The notes beneath the pieces were generated by a model, which was not told the DNA's origin, made no database searches, and saw only the letters and a program-made list of their open reading frames with translations. Below, one piece after another: positions 1 to 7,101 of a stretch of DNA of 14,327 nucleotides. The stretch lies in NCBI GenBank assembly GCA_003455715.1, contig DMQJ01000439.1, positions 1 to 14,327 of the forward strand. Direction: 5' to 3'. The position numbers and the translations under genes are program-made. This DNA comes from Acidimicrobiaceae bacterium. GTDB taxonomy: Bacteria > Actinomycetota > Acidimicrobiia > Acidimicrobiales > Ilumatobacteraceae. The number at the start of each line of letters is the position of its first letter. Position 1 is the stretch's first letter.

Positions 1-1
1 G

Positions 2-148
2 GCCATCGTTCCGGCCAACACCGGCGGCGGCGCAGCCGACGGCGACGCTGGCCTGACGGTGCACCGAGCGGGCACCCTCAGCGAGGCATGCGCCATGGCG
101 GGCCTACTGGGCTCCGCTCCCGCGCCGCGGCCACACCTCGTACACTGA
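2..148 (+). CDS. radA: C-terminal end of probable DNA repair protein RadA (partial)
   Basis: Only the last 48 codons are present, in the frame beginning at base 2 and ending with TGA at 146-148. The visible peptide has an AIVP strand, a Gly/Ala-rich turn, an LTVHRAGTLSEA segment and an AGL helix. This resembles the end of the Lon-like domain of RadA (Sms), where a 'xAIVP...L.V.....L.EA...AGL' pattern closes the protein. RadA is a RecA-like branch-migration ATPase acting in recombination. Support also comes from context: radA lies directly upstream of disA in many Actinobacteria and Firmicutes, and here disA starts 4 bp after this stop. An extra tail of about ten residues (SAPAPRPHLVH) follows the conserved part. 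The catalytic domains lie outside the window, so the call rests on a short match plus synteny. Confidence 0.55.
   Translation, partial: AIVPANTGGGAADGDAGLTVHRAGTLSEACAMAGLLGSAPAPRPHLVH
141..146 (+). promoter_or_regulatory. candidate leaderless promoter -10 box for disA
   Basis: TACACT fits the actinobacterial -10 pattern TANNNT and is followed by exactly six bases before the disA ATG at 153. Transcription would therefore start at or next to the start codon, with no Shine-Dalgarno. The box lies inside the last codons of radA, so disA could be expressed apart from radA. I see no convincing -35 hexamer. Confidence 0.35.
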
Positions 149-152
149 GCCG

Positions 153-1142
153 ATGCCCGCCCAGCCGAACCCCAACGATGCGCTGCACGCCGCGCTCGCC
201 TTGGTGGCTCCGGGTACTGCGCTGCGCGACGGTATCGACCGCATCGTGCGCGCCAAGATGGGCGCCCTGCTGGTACTTGGCGACGACCCGAAAGTGCTCA
301 GCATCTGCACCGGTGGCTTCCTCCTCGACACCCAGTTCACGCCGCAACGACTGAGCGAACTGGCCAAGATGGATGGCGCCATCATCATCTCCTCCGATGG
401 CTCGCGTATCGCCCGGGCCAACGTCCACCTGGTGCCCGACACCAACGTGCCCACCAGCGAGACCGGCACCCGGCACCGCACGGCAGAGCGGGTTGCCTTG
501 TCGCTGGGCGTGCCGGTGGTGAGCGTCAGCGAAGAGATGAGCGTCATCAACGTGTATGCCGGTGGCATGAAGCGCCAACTGAACGACATCGGTCGCCTCC
601 TCGACCGTGCCAACCAGGCGCTGCAAACGCTCGAGCGTTACAAGGCGAAGCTCGACGACGGCACCAGCGCGCTCACCGCACTGGAGGTGGAAGACGTGGT
701 GACAGTGCGCGACGTGGCCACCGTGTTGCAGCGTGGCGAAATGGTGCGCCAGATCGCCGCCGAGATCGAGACGATGATCGTCGAACTCGGAGTCGATGCC
801 CGGCTCCTGCGCCTCCAACTCGACGAGGTCTTCACGTCGCTCGACGACGAACTCGATCTCGTCATCGCCGACTATCCGGCCATCGCCCCCACCCAGGCGA
901 CCGGTGGCGACGCAGACGCACCAGCCTCTCCGAAGGGCCTCCGTCTCCTGGCCCGCGTGCCGCGCCTCAGCTCGCAGCAGGCTGCGGCCATCACCGATCA
1001 CTTCGGCGAACTCTCCAAGCTGTTGCGGGCCACCGCCGACGACATTGCTCGCGTGCCGGGCGTCTCGGCCAAAACGGCAGCGGCGGTGAAAGACACGCTG
1101 GATCGGCTCACCGAGACCAGCATCCTCGACCAGTACATCTAG
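153..1142 (+). CDS. disA: DNA integrity scanning protein DisA, diadenylate cyclase
   Basis: DisA condenses two ATP into cyclic di-AMP and scans DNA for branched structures. The 329-aa product has the family's normal length and layout. The N-terminal DAC domain (about residues 15-145) carries the catalytic DGA motif at 74-76 and the GTRHRTAER motif at 105-113, the two signatures of diadenylate cyclases. A helical linker spans about 150-245. A C-terminal helix-hairpin-helix region (about 265-320, with a VPGVSAKTAAAV hairpin) would bind DNA. The ATG at 153 lies 4 bp after the presumed radA stop. In Bacillus and mycobacteria RadA binds DisA and restrains its cyclase activity, so the pairing makes functional sense. 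The gene ends 4 bp from the converging minus-strand hydrolase gene. All key residues appear intact. Confidence 0.96.
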   Translation: MPAQPNPNDALHAALALVAPGTALRDGIDRIVRAKMGALLVLGDDPKVLSICTGGFLLDTQFTPQRLSELAKMDGAIIISSDGSRIARANVHLVPDTNVPTSETGTRHRTAERVALSLGVPVVSVSEEMSVINVYAGGMKRQLNDIGRLLDRANQALQTLERYKAKLDDGTSALTALEVEDVVTVRDVATVLQRGEMVRQIAAEIETMIVELGVDARLLRLQLDEVFTSLDDELDLVIADYPAIAPTQATGGDADAPASPKGLRLLARVPRLSSQQAAAITDHFGELSKLLRATADDIARVPGVSAKTAAAVKDTLDRLTETSILDQYI

Positions 1143-1146
1143 CCCG

Positions 1147-2130
1147 TCAGACGGGGAGCCAGCGCACCTTCACACCCGGGCGCTCGCCATCGAATCGCAC
1201 CTGGCCGTCTTGCGCCAACTTGATGAGGTGCGACAACACGCTGCGACCAGCGGCGCGGTACAACTTCTCGGGCACACCCACGTACAGCCGTCGCACCATG
1301 TCGGGCACCAGCTCCACTCCGTCGCGCACGGCCGCGAGCACACCGGCCTCGCGCTCCAAGCGGTGGGCGACGAACGCGTCGATGAACGGGCGAGCATCGG
1401 TGACGGGGGCGCCGTGAGTGGGCCACAGCACCGCAGCGGGCAGCGCCGCCACCTTGTGCAGCGACTCGAAGTAGCTGCGCATGTCGCCATCGGGCGGGGT
1501 GATCACCGTGGTGCTCCAGCCCATGATGTGATCGCCGGTGAACAGCGCTTGCTCTTCCTCAAGCCAGAAGCACAGGTGGTTGCTCGTGTGGCCGGGCGTA
1601 TGCACTGCGCGGAGGGTGTAGCCGGGGCCCGTCGCCGCCACCGCTCCGTCGGCCACGACGATGTCGGGCGTGAAGTCGAGATCGAGCGACTCTTCCATCG
1701 GCTCGTCGCCTTCGGCGCGGGCAGCTGCTGCGAGCGCTTCTTCCTCTGGGTCGGGTTCGTGCGGGTCGGTGTCGTCGTCGACCCACTCGTGATTGAGGCG
1801 GTGCGGACCGAACGCCACGGTGGGCGCTCCCGTGTGCTCCTTCAACCATGCGGCCAGCGGTGAGTGGTCGCTATGGCAGTGGGTGACCAGGATGGCCGAC
1901 ACCCGCTGACCCTCGATAGCCCGCAACAGCGCCTCACGATGCGACTGGATGGCAGGGCCGGGGTCGATCACCACCACATGGTCGCCGTTGCCGACGAGGT
2001 AGGTGCCCGTGCCGAGATAGGTGAACTTGGACGGGTTCTTGGCGATGACCCGCCGCACAAGCGGCGACACCTGCACGGCCTCGCCGTACTGGGGCTCGGC
2101 GAGGGTGACGTAGGGAATGACAGTGCTCAT
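1147..2130 (-). CDS. MBL-fold metallo-hydrolase, LACTB2-like
   Basis: The 327-aa protein is a metallo-beta-lactamase-fold hydrolase. Metal ligands are visible as THCHSDH (H84, H86, D88, H89), H181 in HTPGHTSNH, D200 in FTGDH and H239 in WPTHG. The opening GTGTYLVG...VVVIDPGP is typical of the LACTB2/glyoxalase II-like branch. Residues about 255-327 resemble the small winged-helix tail of LACTB2-type proteins. A strongly acidic stretch (about 117-155, many D/E) is inserted between the first metal motif and H181. The substrate is unknown; human LACTB2 is an endoribonuclease, but family members vary. The ATG at 2130 is chosen because it overlaps the asparaginase stop in an ATGA arrangement; the frame stays open upstream only as an overlap with that gene. 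It is the last gene of the minus-strand run. Confidence 0.88.
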   Translation of the reverse strand: MSTVIPYVTLAEPQYGEAVQVSPLVRRVIAKNPSKFTYLGTGTYLVGNGDHVVVIDPGPAIQSHREALLRAIEGQRVSAILVTHCHSDHSPLAAWLKEHTGAPTVAFGPHRLNHEWVDDDTDPHEPDPEEEALAAAARAEGDEPMEESLDLDFTPDIVVADGAVAATGPGYTLRAVHTPGHTSNHLCFWLEEEQALFTGDHIMGWSTTVITPPDGDMRSYFESLHKVAALPAAVLWPTHGAPVTDARPFIDAFVAHRLEREAGVLAAVRDGVELVPDMVRRLYVGVPEKLYRAAGRSVLSHLIKLAQDGQVRFDGERPGVKVRWLPV

Positions 2131-3089
2131 GGTGCGATGGCCCTCACTTCGCCGACCGGGCGTCCGTGCCCGAGGATGCGGCTCACCAGCAAGGGTGCCA
2201 CGTCGTGCACGTCGACGCCGAGCGCACGCAACGCAGCGAGCATCACCGGTGGACGCGCACGGTCGCCACCGTCGGCGATCTTCACCGCGACAGCGCGGCC
2301 GTCGGGAAGGGCGGCAGCGAACACTCCGTCGGCGCCATCCTTGGCAACGAGACCAGGCACTCGCTGCATCAGTAGGGTGACATCGCGGGTGGCGCCGCCC
2401 ACCATCTGTGGGTGGGAGGTCATCGCTGCGTACACCTCGGCCGCGGCAGAGCCGACAGGTGCTGTCGCCACGGCACGGAAGGCTCGCGCCAGCCCGACGA
2501 GGCTGAAGGCGTGTGCCGGGGCACCACAACCGTCGACCCCGATACCGGCGCACGACTCCGCGGTGGTCTCCTCGATCACCTCGGTGATGGCCGTTTGCAG
2601 TGGATGGTCGATGGCCAGGTAGCTGCCGTCGAGATGCGACCAGCCCTGCACCACGCAGGTGGCCAACATGCCGGCGTGCTTCCCGCTGCAGTTCATCTGT
2701 AGCGCGGTGCGACCTCCTCCCGAGCGGATGGCGGCGTGTGCCGACGCCTCGTCGAGCGGCCATGACGGCGTGTTGGCGAGCGCCGACTCACCAAGCCCCG
2801 CCGACGCAAGGATGCGAAGTGCCCCGTCGAGGTGCATCGGAGTGCCGTCGTGGCTGGCACACACGAGGGCGAGTAGCTCCGGCGGCAAACGCAGCCCGGC
2901 GCGCACCATTGCCACCGCCTGCATCGGCTTGTTCGACGACCGAGGGAACACCACCACCTGGGGGTCGCCCACGGCGGTCTCGATGTCGCCCGAAGGGCCC
3001 AGACACACGACTGCTCCGAAGTGCACCGACTCGTCGAGCTCGTTGCGGCTCGCGATGGCGACGGGTGCGAACTGCTCAGGAGTTGCCAT
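2127..3089 (-). CDS. L-asparaginase, zinc-type (Rhizobium etli AnsA / PF06089 family)
   Basis: This 320-aa enzyme should hydrolyse L-asparagine to aspartate and ammonia. It belongs to the family of the R. etli inducible asparaginase, unrelated to the E. coli AnsA/AnsB type. Family signatures are all present: FPRSSNKPMQ (R50, S51, K54), CASHDG (78-83), NCSGKHAGML (133-142) and GVDGCGAP (184-191). C134, K137 and C188 line up with the zinc ligands described for the R. etli enzyme. There is no signal peptide, so it is cytoplasmic. The start at 3089 leaves a usual short N-terminus; an in-frame GTG at 3125 would add 12 residues and deepen the overlap with the upstream gene. It overlaps the upstream AI-2E gene by 14 bp and the downstream hydrolase by 4 bp, implying coupled translation. 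Confidence 0.9.
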   Translation of the reverse strand: MATPEQFAPVAIASRNELDESVHFGAVVCLGPSGDIETAVGDPQVVVFPRSSNKPMQAVAMVRAGLRLPPELLALVCASHDGTPMHLDGALRILASAGLGESALANTPSWPLDEASAHAAIRSGGGRTALQMNCSGKHAGMLATCVVQGWSHLDGSYLAIDHPLQTAITEVIEETTAESCAGIGVDGCGAPAHAFSLVGLARAFRAVATAPVGSAAAEVYAAMTSHPQMVGGATRDVTLLMQRVPGLVAKDGADGVFAAALPDGRAVAVKIADGGDRARPPVMLAALRALGVDVHDVAPLLVSRILGHGRPVGEVRAIAP

Positions 3090-4260
3090 CGGTACCTGCG
3101 GTGGGGTGATTGGCTTTGGCCGCACGACGTTCGCGTCGCCGCCGTTTGGGGAGAATCGTGGTGAGGTCGTTGTCGATCACCTCGTGGCGCTCGCCGACAT
3201 CGCCGAGCAACGCTTGCACCATCGCCGCCGCCGGGATGGCCAGCACGGCGCCGACGGCACCGAGCACCGCCGCGCCACCAATGGCGGCACCGAAGGCCAC
3301 CGCCGGATGCAGATCCATCGTGCGGGCCGTGACCCTGGGGAGGAACAGGTAGTTCTCCAGCTGCTGGTAGACGAGGACGGCGACCAACACGGCGAGCGCC
3401 TTGGGCGGCGAGTCGATGAACGTCACCAGCACCGGCAACGCCCCGGCCAGATAGGTGCCGACCACTGGGAGGAACTGGCTGACCACGCCAACCCACAGCG
3501 CCAGCGCGACCGGTGCGCTCGTACCCAGCGCCTGCAGCACGATCCAGTGGTACACCGCCGACAGCCCAGCCAACAGCGCCCTCGAGTAGAGGTACCCGCC
3601 GGTCTTGTCGATGGCGACCTCCCACGTGGTGAGCACACGGCGCTGCCGCTCGGGGCTGAGCCGGCTGCAGATCACCCGCCGCAGCTTGGGGCCGTCGGCA
3701 ACGAGGTAGAAGGTGAAGAGCAGCACCGACAGCGCCTGCACGAGGAACCCGAGCGCTGCAACCGACAGGTCGAGCAGCTCGTCCTGTTGGCTCTTGATGA
3801 ACCGCTGCACCGGACCGTCGGGGTCGTTGATGCTCTCGATGACCTCTTGGGCATTGATGTGCGAACCGAACGTGTCGTTGAGGAAGTTCACCGTGCGGTT
3901 GACGTAGGTCTCGGAGTTGGCGAGCAGGTCGGCGATCTGTTGGCCGACAAGTGCCCCGATGGCGACCACGAACAGCAGGAACCCGGCCACCACACCGAGG
4001 AGGATCACCGTCGTCGCGGTGCCACGACGCCAGCCCCGGCGAGCGAGCCGGTTCACACCGGGTTCGATGGCCAGCGACAGGAACAACGACACCAGCAGCA
4101 AGGTGAACAAGCCGTACAGCCGGTCGATGAACGTGTCGACGCGGATGGCGACGAGGTAGCCGATCCAGAACAGCAGCACCACCTTCCACGCCCAACGGGG
4201 CATGCGGGGCGCGGCCGGTGGAGACGCAGGAGACGTGGGCACCGGCGGTGAGTCGCTCAT
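3076..4260 (-). CDS. AI-2E family transporter (UPF0118/PerM-type membrane protein)
   Basis: The 394-aa protein is an integral membrane protein of the AI-2E/PerM family, whose members export small molecules or exchange ions; the name does not prove autoinducer transport. Hydrophobic segments lie near residues 26-40, 48-65, 84-105, 165-187, 225-245, 249-270, 274-298 and 322-350. A large soluble loop (about 106-163) sits between the third and fourth segments, as in the family. Conserved-looking elements are FYLVADGP (184-191), QFLPVVGTYLAG (262-273) and YQQLENYLFLPRV (298-310). The N-terminus is Pro-rich and the C-terminus basic (KRRRRERRAAK) and presumably cytoplasmic. The ATG at 4260 shares a base with the upstream stop (TGATG), a strong reason for this start. 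No autoinducer-2 genes are nearby. Confidence 0.88.
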   Translation of the reverse strand: MSDSPPVPTSPASPPAAPRMPRWAWKVVLLFWIGYLVAIRVDTFIDRLYGLFTLLLVSLFLSLAIEPGVNRLARRGWRRGTATTVILLGVVAGFLLFVVAIGALVGQQIADLLANSETYVNRTVNFLNDTFGSHINAQEVIESINDPDGPVQRFIKSQQDELLDLSVAALGFLVQALSVLLFTFYLVADGPKLRRVICSRLSPERQRRVLTTWEVAIDKTGGYLYSRALLAGLSAVYHWIVLQALGTSAPVALALWVGVVSQFLPVVGTYLAGALPVLVTFIDSPPKALAVLVAVLVYQQLENYLFLPRVTARTMDLHPAVAFGAAIGGAAVLGAVGAVLAIPAAAMVQALLGDVGERHEVIDNDLTTILPKRRRRERRAAKANHPTAGTDGNS

Positions 4261-5465
4261 CAGGTGCGAGCGTAGTGACCCACAGCGGCCGCGAGTGTGC
4301 GTGCGAAGTCGCCGCGCTGCTGAACGTCGACATCGTCGAGGCCCAGCCACTCGGCCATGGCGAACAACTCCGGCGCCAAGTCGTCGGCCAACGGCCCCTC
4401 GGGAACCCCCGGTTCGGTGAACGAGCCCTGCACGCGCAACACGCTGGCTGCTCGATCGGCCTTCAGATCGAGGCGGCCCACCAGCGAGTCGCCCCACAGG
4501 ACGGGCAGCACGTAGTAGCCGTACACCCGCTTCGGAGCCGGGGTATAGATCTCGATGCGGTAGTGGAAGCCGAACAGCCGCTCGGTGCGGTCGCGGTTCC
4601 AGCACACCGGGTCGAAGGGACTGAGCAGCGCGGTGGCCCCGATGCGACGGGGCAACCGGGCGTCGCGGTGCAGGAAGGCCGGCTTGGCCCACCCCTCCAC
4701 CTGCACCTCACGCAGCACGCCGTCCTCCACCAGTTCGGCCACCAGCGGCCGCGACGGCTCGTTCTTCACCCGGTGGTAATCGGTGAGGTCGGTGAGGGTG
4801 GCCACTCCGTGGTGGCGGGCGGCCATCGCGAGCAACTCCTTGCGTGCGTCTCGCTCGCTCGGCGTAGGGCGCTGCAGCACGTGGGCGGGCAACACCCGCT
4901 CGGCCAGGTCGTAGATGCGAGCGAAGTCGCCGGGGCGCCGCGTTGCGGTGACGTGGCCCTTCCAGAAGTGGTGCTCCAACGCCACCTTGGCGTCGTCCCA
5001 ATCCCACCACTGGCCCTTCTTGCCCACCCGTTCGCTGAGATCACCGGCTGCCACGGGGCCGTCGACCTCGATGCGCCGCAGCACCTCGTCGATGTAGCCG
5101 GGGCGGCGCCGCTGGAGGTCCCAGAAGCGGCTCCACTTGTGTTCCCTGGCCATCTGCCACCGGTGTAGGTGGTGATGGTCGGTGGGTACATGGCTGGCTT
5201 CGTGCACCCAGTACTCAAAGAGTTCGCCCGCAGCGGTGGCGTCGGCGATGAGGGTGCGCGGGTGCGGGCCGAGACGGGCGAACAGCGGCAACTCCTGGCT
5301 GCGCACCAGCACGTTCACCGAGTCGATCTGGATGAGCCCCATATGGCCCATCGCCCGCCGCAGGTGCCGACGATCCACCCGGCCGTGCGGTCGGGGATCG
5401 GCGAAACCCTGCGCGGCGAGGGCGATGCGGCGGGCTTGAGCGAGCGACAGGCGCTCTGCGGGCAT
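4260..5465 (-). CDS. winged-helix DNA glycosylase, YcaQ/AlkX-like (HTH_42 family)
   Basis: The 401-aa product matches the winged-helix family that includes E. coli YcaQ (AlkX) and Streptomyces AlkZ, glycosylases that remove bulky alkylated bases and unhook interstrand crosslinks. The key motif IQIDSVNVLVRSQ places Q46-I47-D48 at the catalytic site; the QxD form is that of YcaQ, whereas AlkZ has QxQ. Further family signatures are LFEYWVHEASHVP, a central VATLTDLTDYH winged-helix segment and the late stretch FHYRIEIYTPAPKRVYGYYVLPVLWGDSLVGRLD. The ATG at 5465 lies 18 bp after the cyclophilin stop; the gene's own stop overlaps the AI-2E start (TGATG). The likely role is DNA alkylation and crosslink repair in the cytoplasm. 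There are no neighbouring biosynthetic genes that would point to self-resistance. Confidence 0.87.
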   Translation of the reverse strand: MPAERLSLAQARRIALAAQGFADPRPHGRVDRRHLRRAMGHMGLIQIDSVNVLVRSQELPLFARLGPHPRTLIADATAAGELFEYWVHEASHVPTDHHHLHRWQMAREHKWSRFWDLQRRRPGYIDEVLRRIEVDGPVAAGDLSERVGKKGQWWDWDDAKVALEHHFWKGHVTATRRPGDFARIYDLAERVLPAHVLQRPTPSERDARKELLAMAARHHGVATLTDLTDYHRVKNEPSRPLVAELVEDGVLREVQVEGWAKPAFLHRDARLPRRIGATALLSPFDPVCWNRDRTERLFGFHYRIEIYTPAPKRVYGYYVLPVLWGDSLVGRLDLKADRAASVLRVQGSFTEPGVPEGPLADDLAPELFAMAEWLGLDDVDVQQRGDFARTLAAAVGHYART

Positions 5466-5483
5466 TCGGGCGCGCCGGTGCGG

Positions 5484-6038
5484 TCAGTCGGCGACGGTGA
5501 TGGTGACCGAGTTGATCACCACGGGCGTGCGCGGGCGGTCGCTGTGGTCGGTGTCGACACGCTGCATGGCATCGAGCACGTCCATGCCCTTCACGATCTG
5601 GCCGAAGTGGTTGTACTGCGGCGGCAGACCCACGCCGCTGGGGCCGCTGATGAGGAAGAACTGGCTGCCGTTGGTGTTGGGGCCGGCGTTGGCCATGGCC
5701 ACAGAGCCGAGTTGGTAGCGCTGCTTCACGGGCTCGTCGGCGAAGCGGTAGCCGGGGCCGCCGCGGCCAGTGCCGGTGGGGTCGCCGCCCTGGCACATGA
5801 AACCGTTGATGATGCGGTGGAAGATGACGCCGTCGTAGTAGTGGTAGCCGGCGAGGAACACGAAGTTGTTCACCGTCTTCGGCGCGTTCACCGCGTCGAG
5901 GGCGATCACGATGGTGCCGAGCGACGTCTCCATCGTGGCGGTGTAGCGCTTCGAGGTGTCGATACCCATCTCGGGCGCCTGGTCGAATTGCTGCTTGGTG
6001 GGCGCGGAACCGTCGAGGGCAGGAAAGGGAGTGGCCAT
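5484..6038 (-). CDS. peptidyl-prolyl cis-trans isomerase, cyclophilin type
   Basis: The 184-aa protein is a single-domain cyclophilin catalysing proline isomerisation during folding. Active-site elements are in order: FHRIINGFMCQGGD (R75, F80, Q83), MANAGPNTNGSQFF (M115-F128) and HFGQIVKGMDV (H144 onwards). A leader of about 30 residues precedes the beta-barrel but has no hydrophobic signal peptide or lipobox, so the enzyme is predicted cytoplasmic. The ATG at 6038 is preceded by a G-rich CGGGGG stretch and by a TAGCCT box 8 bp upstream, so this gene could begin the transcription unit that continues into the glycosylase, AI-2E, asparaginase and hydrolase genes. The inverted-repeat structure around the nuclease gene lies immediately upstream, from 6057. 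Confidence 0.94.
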   Translation of the reverse strand: MATPFPALDGSAPTKQQFDQAPEMGIDTSKRYTATMETSLGTIVIALDAVNAPKTVNNFVFLAGYHYYDGVIFHRIINGFMCQGGDPTGTGRGGPGYRFADEPVKQRYQLGSVAMANAGPNTNGSQFFLISGPSGVGLPPQYNHFGQIVKGMDVLDAMQRVDTDHSDRPRTPVVINSVTITVAD

Positions 6039-6046
6039 GACCCCCG

Positions 6047-6052
6047 AGGCTA
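6047..6052 (-). promoter_or_regulatory. candidate -10 box upstream of the cyclophilin gene
   Basis: On the minus strand TAGCCT fits TANNNT and lies 8 bp before the ATG at 6038, implying a transcript with a leader of only a couple of bases. It sits just outside the left inverted-repeat arm, so the cyclophilin unit would keep its promoter whatever the origin of that structure. No -35 element is obvious. Confidence 0.25.
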
Positions 6053-6056
6053 CCCG

Positions 6057-6176
6057 GTGGGTTTCTGGGGCTGATCGTTCTCACGCAAGCTTCTGGGGCT
6101 GAGAAGAGCGCGTTTACGACGCAATTCGCGCGCCAGTTGCGTGCGCAAGGAGCTCGGGAGCCCACGTCTCGATGGC
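6057..6176. repeat. left arm of long imperfect inverted repeat
   Basis: This arm pairs with 7105-7225 in inverted orientation. In the outer 85-86 bp I count about 64 identical positions with a single 1-bp gap. It contains TTCTGGGGCTGA twice, at 6063-6074 and 6091-6102, 28 bp apart, and a short stem CTTCT/AGAAG at 6090-6106 that could act as a weak terminator for the nuclease gene. The inner part (6114-6176) is the 3' coding end of that gene and includes the 14-bp block GCGCGCCAGTTGCG (6128-6141), identical in the other arm. Just outside, TGACCCCCG at 6038-6046 also recurs inverted beyond the right arm, so the repeat might extend further. Confidence 0.75.
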
Positions 6177-7076
6177 CCGACGGATGCGGCGAGCGACCTT
6201 CTCTGGCTGGTCAACCACCTGGCGCCACGTGCAACCGATCACCACGTACCCCCCTGCGACCAACTCGCCCGTGCGATATCGATCGAACTCGAACTGATCG
6301 CGGTCGAGTCCGTGCGTCGCCCATCCGTCGCACTCGATGATGAGACGGCTGCCCACGATGTGGAAGTCGACCTCGAACCCCTCCACAACAGCGTGGAACT
6401 CGGCACGGGGAAGACCGTGCTCGCGAAGCAGCACTGCCATCCGCTGCTCAAGTTCGGTGTCGCTCGGCCGGCCGTCGATGAGAAGGTCCTCGAGCGCGGT
6501 CCGCAATGCAGTTACGCCGTGCCGTCCCTGCTTCGCATGACGAATCAGGAAGGCGTAGACGGCCTTCGGGGAGACCACCCGCGAGGCCACCACCTGCTGC
6601 AACGCGTCTCCGACCGCCCCCTCGTCGACTGCTCCCAGGTCGAGCAGCATGCGCATCGGCGACGTCGTCGGCACCTTGTTGCGCATGATGGGCCGCAGTT
6701 CGTGCACGTCGCGCGGGCGATGGATCTGCACGCCAGGCGGCAGCGAGTGCCGACCACGGCGAGGAAGGATGACGTCGAGGTCGTCATCGGCAGGTCGCTC
6801 CACACCCCACAGCGCCGCCGAGGTGCGATGCGACGCCATCGCCCCCGGGCCTGCAGCCCACACCGCCGCCAGTGCACGCTGTTCGAACGAAGCCGGGCTG
6901 CCCCACAGGCGAGCCACATTGGGATACAGCTGATCGAGATACCCACCGACGATCAGACGGTGCCACGTGGCGCGGGAGACGCCGCGCTCGGCTGCTGCGT
7001 CGAAGTTGATGAGCCCGTGGTGAGAGGATGCGAACGAGTCGAGGAGATGGAGCTTCTTCACACTCGATAGAGGCAC
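6114..7076 (-). CDS. AbiEi-like N-terminal / DUF559 (Vsr-like PD-(D/E)XK) C-terminal protein
   Basis: The 320-aa protein has two parts. Residues about 10-60 form a winged-helix-like segment (GLINFDAAAERGVSRATWHRLIVGGYLDQLYPNV) resembling the N-terminal domain of AbiEi-type antitoxins. Residues about 205-300 match the DUF559 nuclease fold, with candidate active-site residues E208 or E210, D237 in FEVDF and E248-x-D250 in LIIECDGWATH, then DRYRTGELVAGGYVVIGCTWRQV. The family is common in Actinobacteria, usually as solitary genes of unknown function; no AbiEii-type toxin partner is adjacent. The start is uncertain: GTG at 7076 gives this length and GTG at 7061 would remove five residues; neither has a clear ribosome binding site. 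The gene lies inside a long inverted repeat whose left arm covers its last 21 codons. Confidence 0.75.
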   Translation of the reverse strand: MPLSSVKKLHLLDSFASSHHGLINFDAAAERGVSRATWHRLIVGGYLDQLYPNVARLWGSPASFEQRALAAVWAAGPGAMASHRTSAALWGVERPADDDLDVILPRRGRHSLPPGVQIHRPRDVHELRPIMRNKVPTTSPMRMLLDLGAVDEGAVGDALQQVVASRVVSPKAVYAFLIRHAKQGRHGVTALRTALEDLLIDGRPSDTELEQRMAVLLREHGLPRAEFHAVVEGFEVDFHIVGSRLIIECDGWATHGLDRDQFEFDRYRTGELVAGGYVVIGCTWRQVVDQPEKVARRIRRAIETWAPELLAHATGARIAS

Positions 7077-7101
7077 AGCGAGACGGCTGAGTCGGCAAAA
7101 C

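Noticed and set aside
2131..2763. N-terminal extension of the MBL-hydrolase reading frame, about 210 extra codons
   Set aside because: It runs antiparallel in frame choice over the asparaginase gene, is Arg-rich low-complexity translation typical of a GC-rich shadow frame, and the conserved protein starts at the ATGA overlap at 2130.
2659..4251. Long plus-strand open frame (530 codons)
   Set aside because: It is antisense to the asparaginase and AI-2E genes, His/Gln/Arg-rich with no recognisable domain. It is an artefact of high GC with few stops.
3076..4260. Autoinducer-2 signalling locus
   Set aside because: The AI-2E family name is historical; no luxS or lsr-type gene is nearby, so no quorum-sensing claim is made.
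2693..4333. Long minus-strand open frame (546 codons)
   Set aside because: Its translation is Arg/Ala/Gly-rich without motifs, while the frame with membrane helices and the asparaginase motifs occupies the same DNA.
4260..5465. Self-resistance gene of a genotoxin biosynthetic cluster
   Set aside because: AlkZ-type relatives can serve this role, but this protein has the QxD motif of YcaQ and no biosynthetic genes are in the window.
6114..7076. Complete AbiE toxin-antitoxin or other defence system
   Set aside because: No nucleotidyltransferase toxin or other defence gene is next to the AbiEi-like gene. Its neighbours are an importer and a cyclophilin.
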